Origin: JAZIHH01 sp036678685
GTDB taxonomy: Bacteria > Bacillota > UBA4882 > UBA10575
Assembly (NCBI GenBank): GCA_036678685.1
Contig: JAZIHH010000001.1
Coordinates: 1 to 64,000, forward strand
DNA length: 64,000 nt
Reading direction: 5' to 3'
This document shows positions 48,408 to 56,263 of this stretch, one piece after another; position 1 is the first letter of the stretch; every line of letters begins with the position of its first letter. Both the position numbers and the translations under genes were made by a program. Below the pieces are notes generated by a model. The model made no database searches. It was given only the letters and a program-made list of their open reading frames with translations, and was not told the origin of the DNA.

Positions 48408-50081
48408 CTAGTTAACCGGCTCCAGATTGATCAGCATATCAATCATACCCAACTGATAAGTATTGCCCCAGGTCACTGGAATCCCGTAGGGGTTCTTTTC
48501 CGACGGCCAGTTGGTCCAGTTGAGGTTGGTGTACTGAGCCCAGAGACCGTTATGCCATAAGGGGATAACCGGCATATCAATCAAGAGTATTTTTTGAATC
48601 TCCGAGGCAATCCGCATTTTCTCGTTTTCGTCTTTGGTGATGTTGAATTCGGCGATTAAGCGGAAGACTTCCGGATTATCATAACAACCCCAGTTTCCAT
48701 TGGTTACGCTTTTGCCGTGAATGTCGTGGTTGATCACGCCGTTCCAATAAGTATACGGACTGGAGCTTAAAGTGGACTGTTGGTTACCGATTAACATGTC
48801 AAAATTTCTATTGAAGCGGTTGTTGTCGTAAAGGGCCGCATCCAGATAGGCGGGGACGAGATTGATCCCTACGGCCTGGGCGTCGTTGGAAATGCAACGG
48901 GTCGCTTCCATCCAGTCGGTCCAACCGCTGGGAACGATAATCTCCAGTTTAATAGGATCACCGTTGGGCTGGTCCCGCCACCCGTCACCGTCACGATCTA
49001 TATAACCGGCTTCATCCAGTAAAGCACGGGCTTTTGCCGGGTCATAGTAGAACCCGTATTCATCCACGACCTTTTCGTCAAGGTACTTCAACCAGCCTTC
49101 CCCAAACAATCCGGTGGGGTTGGCGGGCTTGACAATTCCCCCGTATGCTTTCTCGACAATAGTTTGCTGATTGATGGCGAAGGCCAGCGCCCTTCTGAAT
49201 TTCGGGTCATCCATTGGTTTCCGGAGGGTGTTCATATATACTTTGGCGGTGTTCCAGGAAAGCATATACGGTTCGTTTTCAAACCAGGTCTGGAGGTCCA
49301 TCGCTTGTTTAACTTTGTCGATCCCGGGAATAAAGTTGTTGCTTAAATCGATTTCCCCTTTCAGTAACATCCCCAGGGTAATGTTATTGCTGACATTTAC
49401 CAGGTCAACGATGTATTTGGGTTTGGGGGTGCCGAAGACTTCATTGCCCCACCAGTTGTCATTTCTTACCCAAATCATCCGGTCCTGGGTGGCGGTATGG
49501 TAAAGGTAGGGGCCTGTGCCAACCGGGTTTCTATTGGCCCTGGTGAGCAACTCGTCGGCCGGAATTTGGCTCCAGATATGCTTCGGAATTATATACCTCT
49601 GGTATAATTCCCGGTCCCATTCGGCGTAATGGGGTTCCCGGAAGTAAAACCTGACAGTATAAGCATCCTCCGCCACAACCGCCCGCATCCATTTCCAGAT
49701 CGGGGAATAGGGTAATTCATTATTTTTCGCCAGTTCATAGGTGAAAACCAGATCTTCGGCCGTGAAATCAACCCCGTCGGACCACTTGATCCCTTTTCTC
49801 AGCTTGACCAGGTATTCGTTGTCGGAAACCCATTGGCCGCTTTCGGCCAGCCACGGCCGGTATTCATTGGTGAGCGGATTGTAGGAGAAGAGAGTTTCGT
49901 AGACCAGGCCGCCGGTGCCCATCTGCGGGTTGGGGATTAAAACGTTCCAACTGGAGGGAGGACCCCACGCCGCTCCGGTAACAACCAAGGTCTCTCTCCG
50001 GTCGAACTCCTGTCCCCATGACGCCAGGCTTAAGAAGAAAATCAACGATAAAGCCAAAAGCAATCTTAGACAATTTTTCAT
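48408..50081 (-). CDS. ABC transporter substrate-binding protein, family 5
   Basis: A signal peptide (MKNCLRLLLALSLIFFLSLASWG) precedes a 530-residue SBP_bac_5 domain: YETLFSYNPLTNEYRPWLAESGQW split early, LRKGIKWSDGVDFTAEDLVFT, NPVGTGPYLY, and MDDPKFRRALAFAINQQTIV. No lipobox cysteine is seen, so it may be free in the periplasm. ATG at 50079..50081 follows GGGG by seven bases. Family 5 proteins bind peptides, nickel or, in Thermotogae-like systems, beta-linked oligosaccharides. The LacI-type operator and nearby GH2 enzyme favour a sugar, but this is inference. Confidence 0.92.
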   Translation of the reverse strand: MKNCLRLLLALSLIFFLSLASWGQEFDRRETLVVTGAAWGPPSSWNVLIPNPQMGTGGLVYETLFSYNPLTNEYRPWLAESGQWVSDNEYLVKLRKGIKWSDGVDFTAEDLVFTYELAKNNELPYSPIWKWMRAVVAEDAYTVRFYFREPHYAEWDRELYQRYIIPKHIWSQIPADELLTRANRNPVGTGPYLYHTATQDRMIWVRNDNWWGNEVFGTPKPKYIVDLVNVSNNITLGMLLKGEIDLSNNFIPGIDKVKQAMDLQTWFENEPYMLSWNTAKVYMNTLRKPMDDPKFRRALAFAINQQTIVEKAYGGIVKPANPTGLFGEGWLKYLDEKVVDEYGFYYDPAKARALLDEAGYIDRDGDGWRDQPNGDPIKLEIIVPSGWTDWMEATRCISNDAQAVGINLVPAYLDAALYDNNRFNRNFDMLIGNQQSTLSSSPYTYWNGVINHDIHGKSVTNGNWGCYDNPEVFRLIAEFNITKDENEKMRIASEIQKILLIDMPVIPLWHNGLWAQYTNLNWTNWPSEKNPYGIPVTWGNTYQLGMIDMLINLEPVN

Positions 50082-50178
50082 CCAATCACCCCTCTTTTTT
50101 TTATTTTCTATTCTGATCAGACCCGCCGTCATACGGATCTGAAAAGAACAAGCGCACCCCCATAAAACACCTTTATAC

Positions 50179-50190
50179 TAAACCGGTTTA
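50179..50190. promoter_or_regulatory. LacI-family-type operator (TAAACCGGTTTA)
   Basis: TAAACCGGTTTA is a perfect 12-bp palindrome with the central CG pair typical of LacI-family sites. It lies at about +6 to +17 of the predicted start of the ABC transporter transcript, a repressing position. No LacI gene is in the window. Confidence 0.6.
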
Positions 50191-50202
50191 TTTAATGCTT
50201 AT

Positions 50203-50231
50203 ATTATAACCTATATTTTACTATTTTTCAA
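50203..50231 (-). promoter_or_regulatory. Promoter of the ABC transporter operon
   Basis: The minus strand has TTGAAA (50226..50231), 17 bases and TATAAT (50203..50208), 11/12 to consensus. The palindrome at 50179..50190 follows it. Confidence 0.8.
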
Positions 50232-50488
50232 CTAAATATTTCTAATACTTATGTTTTTTTCTATTGTAGTTAATAATTTATTATGGAGGTAACTTCCGGT
50301 TTACCGGCCTTTGGAGGGGGTTGGGTTTTTGGAAGGGGTTTTCACCGCCCCGGGCGGCCGGGCCTTATAAACCGTTTTACCTTACCGGTCACGCCCCTTC
50401 CCCCTATGACTTGTCATGACGGGCATACCGTATTATCCTTTCTTTCCCGGCCGCCGCAAACTTTTCTTTTGGCACCGGCCAACCGCTC
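50232..50488. other. Non-coding stretch between divergent transporter and purC promoters
   Basis: I see no gene. The region is pyrimidine/GC-rich with a short palindromic block (GCCCCGGGCGGCCGGGCC-like) near 50350. No purine riboswitch core or PurR box is recognisable. An open frame on the plus strand here has poor coding character and no ribosome binding site. Confidence 0.5.
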
Positions 50489-50517
50489 TTGCCTCCGGCG
50501 GAAAAATTATTTATACT
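50489..50517 (+). promoter_or_regulatory. Probable promoter of purC
   Basis: TTGCCT (50489..50494), 17 bases, then TATACT (50512..50517; 5/6). It lies 67 bases before the purC start. Confidence 0.55.
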
Positions 50518-50583
50518 CATACTATAAAATATACCAAGACCTGGACTGTCTTATAGGGGCATCAAGGAAAGGAGCTGCTGCGG

Positions 50584-51276
50584 ATGGAACTTGTTTATAA
50601 AGGTAAAACCAAAAATGTTTATGCGCTGCCCGATGGAAACTACCTGTTGGAGTTTAAAGATGAAGTGACGGGGGAAAACGGGGTCTTTGATCCCGGGGCC
50701 AATACAGTGGGCTTCACAATGACCGGAGCCGGCCGGGCGGGAATCCGCCTAACCAAGTATTTCTTTGAAATCCTGGAGGAAAAAGGAGTTCCCACCCACT
50801 ATCTGGCGGCAGACATAGAAAAAGCAACGATGAAAGTCAAACCGGCAAAACTCTTCGGGAACGGACTCGAAGTAATCTGCCGTTACCGGGCGGTAGGAAG
50901 TTTTTACCGCCGGTACGGCATGTATGTTGTCGAAGGACAACCTTTGGACGGGTTGGTCGAAGTAACCCTCAAAGACGACCGGCGCCACGATCCGCCCATC
51001 AACGAAGACGCCCTTGTCATGCTGGGCCTTCTTGCGCCCGGCGAGTACGGAATCTTAAAAGGCCTCACCCGGAGAGCCGCCGCCGTCGTGAAAGAGGTAC
51101 TGGCCGGGAAAGGGATTGAGCTTTATGATATTAAATTCGAATTCGGGAAAGTAGGAACGGCCGGGGAAATTGTCTTGATCGACGAGATCTCCGGCGGGAA
51201 CATGAGGGCGTATAAAAACGGCGCCTATTTGGAACCGTTGACCCTGGAAAAACTGGTCCTGGACAACTGCGGATAG
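50584..51276 (+). CDS. purC: Phosphoribosylaminoimidazole-succinocarboxamide synthase
   Basis: PurC joins aspartate to CAIR. The protein has the family's ELVYKGKTKNVYALPDGNYLLEFKD start, then TKYFFEILEEKGVPTHYL, EVICRYRAVGSFYRRYG, DPPINEDALVMLGLL, LIDEISGGNMRAYKNG. It has 230 residues; the ATG follows AAAGGAG by about nine bases. It is on the opposite strand from, and 13 kb away from, the other pur genes. Confidence 0.96.
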   Translation: MELVYKGKTKNVYALPDGNYLLEFKDEVTGENGVFDPGANTVGFTMTGAGRAGIRLTKYFFEILEEKGVPTHYLAADIEKATMKVKPAKLFGNGLEVICRYRAVGSFYRRYGMYVVEGQPLDGLVEVTLKDDRRHDPPINEDALVMLGLLAPGEYGILKGLTRRAAAVVKEVLAGKGIELYDIKFEFGKVGTAGEIVLIDEISGGNMRAYKNGAYLEPLTLEKLVLDNCG

Positions 51277-51316
51277 GACCAAAAACACCGATAAAAAGAT
51301 GAAAGGAGCGTCAGGT

Positions 51317-53107
51317 ATGAACGACGGGGAACCCGGCAATTATGTCGCCCTTCTCCATGATCGCGAGTACCGCAAACCCTATCTTGAGCCTTTAATTACT
51401 TACCAGTCCATGGTTTTCGACCAGGGGCGGGAGAAAGAGTCATTAAACGGCTGGTGGCATTGGGGTGTTGACCAGTACGATACTTGTCTTCGCGGCCGGT
51501 GGTATGAGGAACAATACCTGGATGCGGCCGGCCGTGAACTTCCGGTTGATTTCAGTTTTGACGACTGGGAACAGATTCCCGTTCCCTCCTGCTGGAATCT
51601 GCATAAAAAGGAATGCTTTTATTATGAAGGCAGCGGGATATACACCAGGACTTTTACCTACAAAAACCGCGGGGAAAAACGGGTCTTTCTCAAGTTCGGG
51701 GCGGTAAATTACGAAGCGCTGATCTTCTTGAACCAAAAGTACCTTGGGAGGCACAAAGGGGGCTCCACCCCCTTTTACGTGGAAATCACCGGCTTGTTAC
51801 AGGAGAAAAACCGGTTGTTGGTGGTGGCCGACAACCGCCGGAACCCTTCTCACGTCCCGGGCGACAATTTTGACTGGTTCAATTACGGCGGTATATACCG
51901 GGATGTGGAACTGCTCCGTCTGCCGGAAACATTTATCAAGGATTTCAGCATCAGCCTGGTTCCCAACAGCAACTTTGAGAAAATTCAGGTTTCCGTAGCC
52001 CTGGACGGCAGTATACAGGAGGGCGAAGCGTTTTTACATATTCCCGAGTTGGGCTTGGCCGAAAAAATTCCCGTCAAAAACGGACGGGGAAACGCCGTCT
52101 TTCACGGGGCGCCGGAATTGTGGTCCCCGGAAAATCCTAAGTTATATGAGGTTACCGTGAGTTTTCAGCAAGACCGGGTCACCGACCTTACCGGATTCCG
52201 GGAGATCCGGGTCGCGGGAACGGAGATTCTCCTTAACGGAAAACCGGTATTTTTAAAAGGGGTTTGTTGTCACGAGGAAAGCGTGGCCCACGGTAAAGCC
52301 CTTTCCGAAGAAGAAATCATAGAAAACATAAAGCTGGCCAAGGAGCTAGGGTGCAATTTCATGCGCCTCGCCCATTACCCCCATTCCGAACGCACCGCGC
52401 AACTGGCCGACCGGCTTGGCATCATGCTTTGGGAGGAAATTCCCGTCTACTGGGAAATTGATTTTACGAACGACGAAACATACCGGGATGCGGAGAACCA
52501 GTTAACCGAGTTAATCACGAGGGACAAAAACCGGCCCAGTGTCATCATCTGGTCGGTGGGGAACGAAAATCCCGACACAGACGCCCGTTTTCATTTCATG
52601 AACTCCCTGGTGCAAAAGGCGAAAGAAATGGATCCCACCCGCCTGGTTTCCGCCGCTTGTTTGGTCGACCATGTCAACTTGCGCCTGGCGGACCGCCTGG
52701 AGGAAAAACTGGACGTGATCGGTTTCAATGAATACTACGGATGGTACGACCCGGATTTTGAGAAACTGCCGGAAATCTTTGCCCGCAGCAGGCCGGCCAA
52801 GCCGGTAATCATCACGGAATTCGGAGCCGACGCCCGGGCGGGGGCCCGGGGCACCGCCGATGATTTGGGTACCGAGGACTGTCAATTGGCGGTCTATAAA
52901 AAGCAATTGGCCACCCTCGCCCGTATTCCCTGGGTCAAAGGGATCAGTCCGTGGCTGTTGTATGATTTCCGCTGCCCCCGCCGTCTCAACCGGTGGCAAA
53001 ATTATTATAATACCAAAGGATTATTGTCGGCGGATAAAAGTTACCGGAAGCCCGCCTTTTATGAAGTACAAAAATTCTACCGCACCCCCGGCCCGGCCGG
53101 AAGCTGA
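51317..53107 (+). CDS. Glycoside hydrolase family 2, beta-glucuronidase-like
   Basis: GH2 enzymes remove non-reducing-end sugars by retaining hydrolysis. The sugar-binding, Ig-like and TIM-barrel domains occur in order (IPVPSCWNLHKKECFYYEGSG.., NYGGIYRDVELL, FLKGVCCHEE, FMRLAHYPHSE). The acid/base Glu417 is in SVGNENP and the nucleophile Glu501 in VIITEFGAD. N565 and K567 form an NxK motif (YYNTKG) at the place where beta-glucuronidases recognise the carboxylate, so a glucuronide or galacturonide is likely. There is no signal peptide, so it is cytoplasmic (596 aa). ATG at 51317 follows AAAGGAG by eight bases. It is 40 bp after purC. Confidence 0.9.
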   Translation: MNDGEPGNYVALLHDREYRKPYLEPLITYQSMVFDQGREKESLNGWWHWGVDQYDTCLRGRWYEEQYLDAAGRELPVDFSFDDWEQIPVPSCWNLHKKECFYYEGSGIYTRTFTYKNRGEKRVFLKFGAVNYEALIFLNQKYLGRHKGGSTPFYVEITGLLQEKNRLLVVADNRRNPSHVPGDNFDWFNYGGIYRDVELLRLPETFIKDFSISLVPNSNFEKIQVSVALDGSIQEGEAFLHIPELGLAEKIPVKNGRGNAVFHGAPELWSPENPKLYEVTVSFQQDRVTDLTGFREIRVAGTEILLNGKPVFLKGVCCHEESVAHGKALSEEEIIENIKLAKELGCNFMRLAHYPHSERTAQLADRLGIMLWEEIPVYWEIDFTNDETYRDAENQLTELITRDKNRPSVIIWSVGNENPDTDARFHFMNSLVQKAKEMDPTRLVSAACLVDHVNLRLADRLEEKLDVIGFNEYYGWYDPDFEKLPEIFARSRPAKPVIITEFGADARAGARGTADDLGTEDCQLAVYKKQLATLARIPWVKGISPWLLYDFRCPRRLNRWQNYYNTKGLLSADKSYRKPAFYEVQKFYRTPGPAGS

Positions 53108-53125
53108 CAGTTGAAGAGTTGTTGG

Positions 53126-54301
53126 TCAGGGCAAATTTTTAAGGAACGGTCCATCCTCCGCCAAGGCCCGGTGAATGACAGGCATCCACCGGCTGATGGG
53201 AATGGACTGCGGGCATTTTTCCTCGCATTCGCCGCACTGAATACAGCGGGCGGCACGGATGTCATTTTCCATCTCGCCCCGCTCGTAAGCCCGTTTCCAC
53301 CACCGGTACTTCCCCCGGGAAAAATCCGGTTTGTTATACATGATACCTTCGTTGTAAGCGGAAAAGTTTTCCGTAATATCAACCCCCTGCGGGCACGGAA
53401 GACAATAGCCACACTTGGTACAGGGTACGGCGATCAGTTCCTGGTATTGGGCGCGCACCCGGTCATAGAGCGCAAGTTCCTCCGGGGTAAGCAGGCCGAT
53501 GCCGGAACGCCCGGCAAAGGCGACATTCTCCTGCACGTGCTCCAACCGGCTCATCCCGCTGAGCACGACCGAGACCTCCGGCTGATTCCACAACCACTGC
53601 AACGCCCATTCCACAGGCGAACGGTGGCGGCCGGCCGATTCCCAAAGCTTCTGCACGGCCGGGGGAGGGTCGACCAGCCTTCCCCCGAGCAAAGGCTCCA
53701 TGATCGCCACGGCGAGGCCCTTGGCAGCCGCGTATTGTAATCCTTTACGGCCGGCCTGGTTCTCCACATCCATATAATTGTATTGAATCAAACACATGGT
53801 CCAGTTGTAAGCATCAACAATCTTTTTAAAGGCCGGGAAATCATCATGAAAGGAAAAACCCAGATAACGGATGCGGCCGTCCGCCACCGCCTTTTCAGCC
53901 CATTCGCAGACTCCCAACGCCGAGAGTTTAGGCCAGGATTCTTTGTCCAGGGTATGGAGGAGATAAAAATCAATATATTCTTGTTGCAAACGTTTCAATT
54001 GTTCATTGAGATACTTGTCAAAATCCCGGCTGCTTTCTACCTTCCAGGTTGGCAGTTTCGTCGCCAGCATGACCTTTTCCCGGTATCCGCCTTTAAGGGC
54101 CCGGCCCACAAAAACCTCGCTTTCTCCGTCATGGTAATTATAGGCGGTATCTACATAATTGACACCGTGATCGATTGCATAATGCAACATTCTGGTCGCT
54201 TCATCTTCGTCTATCTTTCCATCCCTGGTGGGAAGGCGCATGGCGCCAAACCCGAGGGCGGAAACTTTAAAATCCACCGTTCCGAACTGCCGGTATTGCA
54301 T
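53126..54301 (-). CDS. Aldo/keto reductase with C-terminal 4Fe-4S domain
   Basis: The AKR barrel has ALGFGAMRLPT, the catalytic Asp-Tyr in YVDTAYNYHDGE, Lys in LATKLP and His in YLLHTLDK. The C-terminal region adds cysteines CTKCGYCLPCPQGVDI and CIQCGECEEKCPQSIPI, a ferredoxin-like pair of clusters, as in the YccK/AKR-ferredoxin proteins of anaerobes. It has 391 residues. It converges with the GH2 gene with an 18-bp gap. The substrate is unknown. Confidence 0.92.
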   Translation of the reverse strand: MQYRQFGTVDFKVSALGFGAMRLPTRDGKIDEDEATRMLHYAIDHGVNYVDTAYNYHDGESEVFVGRALKGGYREKVMLATKLPTWKVESSRDFDKYLNEQLKRLQQEYIDFYLLHTLDKESWPKLSALGVCEWAEKAVADGRIRYLGFSFHDDFPAFKKIVDAYNWTMCLIQYNYMDVENQAGRKGLQYAAAKGLAVAIMEPLLGGRLVDPPPAVQKLWESAGRHRSPVEWALQWLWNQPEVSVVLSGMSRLEHVQENVAFAGRSGIGLLTPEELALYDRVRAQYQELIAVPCTKCGYCLPCPQGVDITENFSAYNEGIMYNKPDFSRGKYRWWKRAYERGEMENDIRAARCIQCGECEEKCPQSIPISRWMPVIHRALAEDGPFLKNLP

Positions 54302-54523
54302 TTTTAAGTCACCTCCACAGTTTCGTTAAAACATCAACAAGCCGGCCTGGCATTATGTTGAAAGCCTGGGACAGGCGGGCTTAGCAGTCCGGTTTTTTTC
54401 TCCGGTTAAATCTACTTCTTGGCTTGTCCTTTTTTTTCTGCCTTTCTTGGTAAATTATCTTGGTTTGACCATAATTTGCCGCCGGTACGCTCTCCTCCCC
54501 GGCTTAAAACTTCGGCTTTTTTC
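54302..54523. other. Non-coding stretch upstream of the aldo/keto reductase and DUF4342 genes
   Basis: The only structure I see is a short GCCTG-GGA-CAGGC hairpin near 54365 in the reductase leader. GGAGG at about 54312 is the reductase's ribosome binding site. There is no convincing gene. Confidence 0.45.
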
Positions 54524-54552
54524 TTTACTTTTCCTTCCTGCCGTGCTATACT
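54524..54552 (+). promoter_or_regulatory. Probable promoter of the DUF4342 gene
   Basis: TTTACT (54524..54529), 17 bases and TATACT (54547..54552; 5/6). The leader to the start codon is about 110 bases. Confidence 0.5.
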
Positions 54553-54671
54553 TTGTTTGCTCAAGCAACGGGTTGCGCGAATCCCAATTTGTCCCTTCTC
54601 CAAACGAAAAAACCCGTCAGCGAAGTTATTTACACCCGGCGGGAAAAATCGCGGAAAGGAGTTTGTCTGCC

Positions 54672-54923
54672 ATGAATGACAATAAAAACCGGACGGAAGA
54701 ATTTAAGGTAAAAGGGGAAGAAGTGGTGGCCCTTTTAAAAAAATTAATCCACGAAGGCAATATCCGCCGTATTATTATAAAAAACGAGGAAGGGAAAACC
54801 TTGATCGAAATTCCCCTGACGGTAGGGGTGATTGGCACCCTGTTGTTGCCCGTGTGGGCGGCCGTCGGCGCCATCGCCGCCGTGGTTGCCAACATGACTA
54901 TTGTCGTGGAAAGGATAAAATGA
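54672..54923 (+). CDS. DUF4342 family small protein
   Basis: The 83-residue product EEFKVKGEEVVALLKKLIHEG-NIRRIIIKNEEGKTLIEIPLTVGVIG.. matches the DUF4342 pattern: an N-terminal helix, a short beta hairpin, and a hydrophobic C-terminal half (about 45-75) that may be a membrane or packing segment. ATG at 54672 follows AAAGGAG by ten bases. The function is unknown. It converges with apgM with a 15-bp gap. Confidence 0.85.
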   Translation: MNDNKNRTEEFKVKGEEVVALLKKLIHEGNIRRIIIKNEEGKTLIEIPLTVGVIGTLLLPVWAAVGAIAAVVANMTIVVERIK

Positions 54924-54938
54924 GCCTTTTCCCGCCGG

Positions 54939-56153
54939 TCATCCGCCAAGAAAACGGTCCATCAGCAAATGTCCCGGTTCAATGATAAGATTGGTGCGGG
55001 CGGCGCTTTCTTCATCAAAAGAAGCGGCCCGGCCGGTGGACGTGACACCGGTACCATAGAGGGCAAAGGGCACGGGATCGGCCACATGGGTACGGACGGA
55101 AAGGGGCGTGGCATGATCGGGCAAGAGCAAAATCCGGAATTCCCGGGAGATACCCGGTAATTCCTGGAGAATCCTGCCTAAAACCAGGCGGTCGATTTTT
55201 TCAATCGCTTTAATTTTCGTGTCGATTTCCCCCTGGTGCCCCGCTTCATCCGCCGCTTCGATATGAAGGAAGATAAAATCATACCCGGAGCGAAAAGCCG
55301 CCAAAGCCGCTTCCGCTTTCCCGGCAAAATTGGTATGAATATTGCCGGTGGCGCCGGGCACTTCAATAACGTGCAGGCCGGCGCAGACTCCCAAACCCTT
55401 GGCCAGGTCAACAGCGGAGATAACCGCCCCCTTCCGTACCGGGTATTTTTCGTAAAAATTGGCGAGCCGCGGTTTTGTCCCCTGCCCCCAAAACCAGACG
55501 GAGTTGGCCGGCGGCAGGTTACCGGCGCTTCTTTTTTTGTTAACCGGATGGTCCGCCAGAATCTTTTGACTCTCTTTCATCAAGGCCAACAATTGGCCGG
55601 CCTTTTCCCCCTTTGGCAGGTAAGGCCCGATCACCCGGCCGGAAATGTCATGGGGCGGAGTAAGCTCCACTTGCAAGGGGCCGTTCTGCCAGACCAGCAA
55701 ATGACGGTAACTTACTCCGGAATAAAAGGTTAGCGCCTCCGTATTAAAGCGCGTCGCCAAATCTTTGATCAGGAGCGACGCTTCCTCCGTGCTGATCTCA
55801 CCCGCACTGTAATCATCCATGGTCATCTCTTCATACCGCGGCCCGTTGCCAAGGGTCACCAGGTTGCAACGGAAAGTAACATCCTCCGGCGCAAGTTCAA
55901 TGCCCCGGCCGGCCGCTTCCAACGGGGAACGGCCGGTATAGAATTTTTCCGGGTCATAACCGAGGACCGCCAGATTGGCCACGTCACTGCCGGGAGAGAG
56001 GCCCGGGGGAACCGTCTTCACCAGCCCGCAAAGGCCTTCCGCCGCCAAACGGTCCATATGGGGCTTTTCGGCCACCTGCAGGGGTGTTTTTCCTCCCAAC
56101 TCGGGAAGGGAATAATCGGCCATGCCGTCACCCAATAAAACCAAGTATTTCAT
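54939..56153 (-). CDS. apgM: Cofactor-independent phosphoglycerate mutase, ApgM type
   Basis: The 404-residue alkaline-phosphatase-fold enzyme interconverts 3- and 2-phosphoglycerate in glycolysis. It has MKYLVLLGDGMADYSLPELGG (metal site), the phosphoserine region PGSDVANLAVLGYDP, YTGRSPLEAAGRGIEL, FLHIEAADEAGHQG and LLLPDHATPLSVRTHVADPV (metal-binding Asp/His). ATG at 56151..56153 follows GGGGAG by nine bases; the long upstream extension overlaps the DUF255 gene and is not used. ApgM is the archaeal-type enzyme, also seen in anaerobic bacteria. Confidence 0.93.
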   Translation of the reverse strand: MKYLVLLGDGMADYSLPELGGKTPLQVAEKPHMDRLAAEGLCGLVKTVPPGLSPGSDVANLAVLGYDPEKFYTGRSPLEAAGRGIELAPEDVTFRCNLVTLGNGPRYEEMTMDDYSAGEISTEEASLLIKDLATRFNTEALTFYSGVSYRHLLVWQNGPLQVELTPPHDISGRVIGPYLPKGEKAGQLLALMKESQKILADHPVNKKRSAGNLPPANSVWFWGQGTKPRLANFYEKYPVRKGAVISAVDLAKGLGVCAGLHVIEVPGATGNIHTNFAGKAEAALAAFRSGYDFIFLHIEAADEAGHQGEIDTKIKAIEKIDRLVLGRILQELPGISREFRILLLPDHATPLSVRTHVADPVPFALYGTGVTSTGRAASFDEESAARTNLIIEPGHLLMDRFLGG

Positions 56154-56263
56154 ATTGCACCACTCCCCCTCATTAAAACCGGAAGTATTGCCATATCGTG
56201 CGTAATTTATTATATCTATAACAAATCTCTTCGTTTGTTTGTCTTTGTCCGTCAATTTTTCCG

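Noticed and set aside
50283..50600. Plus-strand open frame of 105 codons before purC
   Set aside because: It has no ribosome binding site, odd composition, contains the purC promoter and overlaps the purC start.
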